From the NCBI RefSeq assembly GCF_016135805.1, contig NZ_JADWOX010000016.1:62001-126000 (forward strand): a DNA stretch of 64,000 bases, in the 5' to 3' direction. Made by a program: the position numbers and the translations under genes. Below are positions 62,257 through 64,000 of this stretch, in pieces (the first letter of the stretch is position 1; each line of letters opens with the position of its first letter). The DNA is from Caulobacter hibisci (GTDB lineage: Bacteria; Pseudomonadota; Alphaproteobacteria; Caulobacterales; Caulobacteraceae). The notes below the pieces were generated by a model. That model was not told where the DNA came from and made no database searches. It saw only the letters and a program-made list of their open reading frames with translations.

Positions 62257-64000
62257 TTGGACGGACGCAGCAGGTTTTCGGTCGGCGCGATACTGGCCGG
62301 CCGGGTTTTCGCCGGCCTCGCGGCGCTGGCCATCCTGGCGGGAGGCACGAGCCACGCTCAGACGACACCCCAGGCGACACCCGAAGCGACACCCGAGGCG
62401 CAGGACTCGGAGGACGGCGTCGTGGTCACGCCCCAGGCCCGGGGCGAGTGGTTCAAGGCCGAAAGCCGCCACTTCGTGGTGTACGCCACCGGCGACGTCG
62501 AGCGCCTGCGCCGGCGGGCCGCGCTGCTGGAGGATTTCGACGGCCTGCTGCGCCGGCAGTTCAATCTCGCCGATCCCCCTGGGCGCAAGCTGCCGGTCTA
62601 TCTGTTCAGGAGCGCCGTCCAGTACCAGAAGTTCTATCCCGACGCGCCTGAGCTTATCCTGTGCAACACCTTCGCCAGCCTGGACGACGTGTTCATCACC
62701 AGCCTGATCAGCTCGCGGTTCGACGGCGATTCAAGATCCTCGTTTGGGCACGTGCAGCGCAGGCAGCCCGACTCCTCGGAGGACGCCCTGCTGGCGGCCT
62801 ACGGCGCCCACTTCTTCAAGCATAATTTTCCCTATGCCTATCCGGACTGGCTGACCGCGGGGCTGGGAATGTATTTCAGCGCCTCGATCCTGACCCCCGG
62901 GAAGGTCACCGTCGGCGTCAATTCGCCGTTGTGGGCTTCGCCCTCGCTGCAGGGCGGCTGGCTGCCGATGAAAGAGATCCTCGACAGGCCCAGAACCCTG
63001 GCGACCGAGGACGACCCGCGGGGGTCCCAGCTCGACACCCAGATCTGGCTGCTCGCCCACTATCCGTGGTACGAACAGCGGACGAACATGGAAATCGCCG
63101 ACAGGCCCGGAACCCTGGTGACCGAGGACCCTCCGCGGGAGGCCCGGCTCGACACCCAGATCTGGCTGCTCGTCCACTATCTGTGGTCCGACCCGCAGCG
63201 GCGGGCCAAGCTGGTCGACTACCTGAAGCGCATCGAGGGCGGCAAGGGCGACCGCATGGCCGCCTGGGAGGCGGTGTTCGGCCAGCCGGCCGACAAGATG
63301 GCGACCGAGCTGAGGCGGTATGCGTCCATGCCCACGCCCGCCGTCGCCCTGACCCGCACAGCGCCGGCCGAACCCGAGATCCGCATCACCCGCCTATCGG
63401 CCGGCGCCGACGACCTGCTGCTGCTGAGCCAGCGCCTGAAGACCCCGCTGCCCTACAAGCCCGAGGTGGTGCTGAAAAAGATCCGCAGGGCCGCAGCGGC
63501 GCGGCCGGACGATCGCTTCGCCCGCGCCGCCCAGGCCCGGGTCGAGATCAAGCTGGGCGACCGCGCCGTCGGCGAGGCGCTGCTGGCGGGTCTGCTCAAC
63601 GAGGACGGGGGCAACCTGGAGGCCCTGCAGCTGATGGCCGCCAGCAAGGTCGAGGCCGGCCAGGCCGATCCCGCCCGACGCGCGGCCTTGTTCGCCGAGG
63701 CCCAGCCCTACCTGGCCAAGGCCGCCAAGATCGAGCCCGACAACTACCTGACGCTCTACACCCTGGCCCGCACGCGGATGACCGACGGCCCGCCCGACGC
63801 CGAGCTGCTGAGCCTGCTGGAGCGGGCGACCAAACTGGCCCCCGAGATCGCAGAGGTCCGCTTCGCGGCCGGCAAGGCCTTCATCGCCGCCGGCGACGAC
63901 GCCAAGGCCGAGCGGATCCTCAGCCCACTGGCCGGCGATCCCTATGGCCGCGACGAAGCCAAGGAAGCGCAGGCTCTGTTGCGGGACATCCGGGCGCGAC
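62257..64000 (+). CDS. Secreted TPR-like protein, 3' partial
   Basis: The frame from TTG 62257 stays open to the window end (581 codons). It starts with a signal peptide (AGLAALAILAGGTSHAQ) and a short Thr/Pro/Glu repeat (TPQATPEATPEA). A domain resembling a peptidase-like fold without a clear HExxH follows (VYATGDVERLRRRAALLEDF, YPDWLTAGLGMYFSA). A C-terminal TPR-like helical region covers about 380-581 (YLAKAAKIEPDNYLTLYTLA). A 117-bp in-frame duplication lies at 62983-63188. I do not recognise the family. The TTG start is inferred from GGAG upstream and the signal peptide. Confidence 0.72.
   Translation, partial: MDGRSRFSVGAILAGRVFAGLAALAILAGGTSHAQTTPQATPEATPEAQDSEDGVVVTPQARGEWFKAESRHFVVYATGDVERLRRRAALLEDFDGLLRRQFNLADPPGRKLPVYLFRSAVQYQKFYPDAPELILCNTFASLDDVFITSLISSRFDGDSRSSFGHVQRRQPDSSEDALLAAYGAHFFKHNFPYAYPDWLTAGLGMYFSASILTPGKVTVGVNSPLWASPSLQGGWLPMKEILDRPRTLATEDDPRGSQLDTQIWLLAHYPWYEQRTNMEIADRPGTLVTEDPPREARLDTQIWLLVHYLWSDPQRRAKLVDYLKRIEGGKGDRMAAWEAVFGQPADKMATELRRYASMPTPAVALTRTAPAEPEIRITRLSAGADDLLLLSQRLKTPLPYKPEVVLKKIRRAAAARPDDRFARAAQARVEIKLGDRAVGEALLAGLLNEDGGNLEALQLMAASKVEAGQADPARRAALFAEAQPYLAKAAKIEPDNYLTLYTLARTRMTDGPPDAELLSLLERATKLAPEIAEVRFAAGKAFIAAGDDAKAERILSPLAGDPYGRDEAKEAQALLRDIRAR
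62983..63188 (+). repeat. 117-bp in-frame tandem duplication
   Basis: The segment at 62983-63071 recurs at 63100-63188, an offset of 117 bp or 39 codons. Both copies encode DRPxTLxTEDxPR and LDTQIWLLxHYxW with a few substitutions. The duplicated block sits in the middle of a putative surface or periplasmic domain. Confidence 0.9.

Overview
This window is high-GC, gene-dense DNA of an alphaproteobacterium, most likely a member of the Caulobacteraceae (Caulobacter-like). The signs are strong G/C bias in third codon positions with long spurious antisense frames, a large TonB-dependent receptor, MASE1 hybrid kinases, an aerobic-type cobaltochelatase CobS, a PetP/PetR-like MarR plus OmpR pair next to ilvE, DUF2336, and a CtrA-like TTAG-N7-TTAA box. 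The species cannot be fixed from the sequence alone. No rRNA, tRNA, CRISPR array, transposase or prophage structural gene was found.

Layout. 1-6.5 kb: three paralogous hybrid histidine kinases (the first cut by the window edge), with a subtilisin-like protease between the second and third. 6.6-9.7 kb: a NitT/TauT-type ABC importer (binding protein, ATPase, permease) whose genes are separated by two kinds of palindromic repeat. 9.8-10.3 kb: a broken DUF559 endonuclease gene between near-identical 58-60 bp inverted repeats. 10.4-15.5 kb: a DUF2336 operon, a PAP2 phosphatase, an RcnB-like protein and cobS. 15.5-23.5 kb: BlaI/M56 pair, LysR/SRPBCC, an Old Yellow Enzyme, a TetR regulator and a Sel1-repeat protein. 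23.5-27.2 kb: MarR, response regulator and EnvZ-like kinase, divergent from ilvE. 27.5-33.3 kb: envelope and membrane proteins, a folate pair (FolB and a pteridine-reductase-like SDR) and an orphan BrnA antitoxin beside a brnT remnant.

33.4-44.5 kb: a TonB-like protein, hydrolases, NUDIX, YchF, an L,D-transpeptidase operon, two tandem dienelactone hydrolases and a two-winged-helix protein. 44.6-50.4 kb: prolyl oligopeptidase, RtcB RNA ligase, two very small genes and a SelO-family protein. 50.6-57 kb: a TonB-dependent receptor, then a two-gene AAA ATPase plus HNH nuclease cassette that resembles Septu-type anti-phage systems, then a MarR-GNAT fusion. 57-64 kb: a flavin monooxygenase divergent from its likely MarR repressor with twin operators, a frameshifted DUF3060 gene, an M28 membrane peptidase and an incomplete secreted protein with an in-frame duplication.

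The most notable material is (i) the AAA-HNH cassette at 53465-55974, (ii) the DUF559 gene inside long inverted repeats, together with a family of similarly built palindromic intergenic repeats, (iii) a compact promoter-hairpin unit at 35299-35441 that may encode a small RNA or leaderless peptide, (iv) several unlisted very small genes with good ribosome binding sites, and (v) several clear operator palindromes next to regulators.
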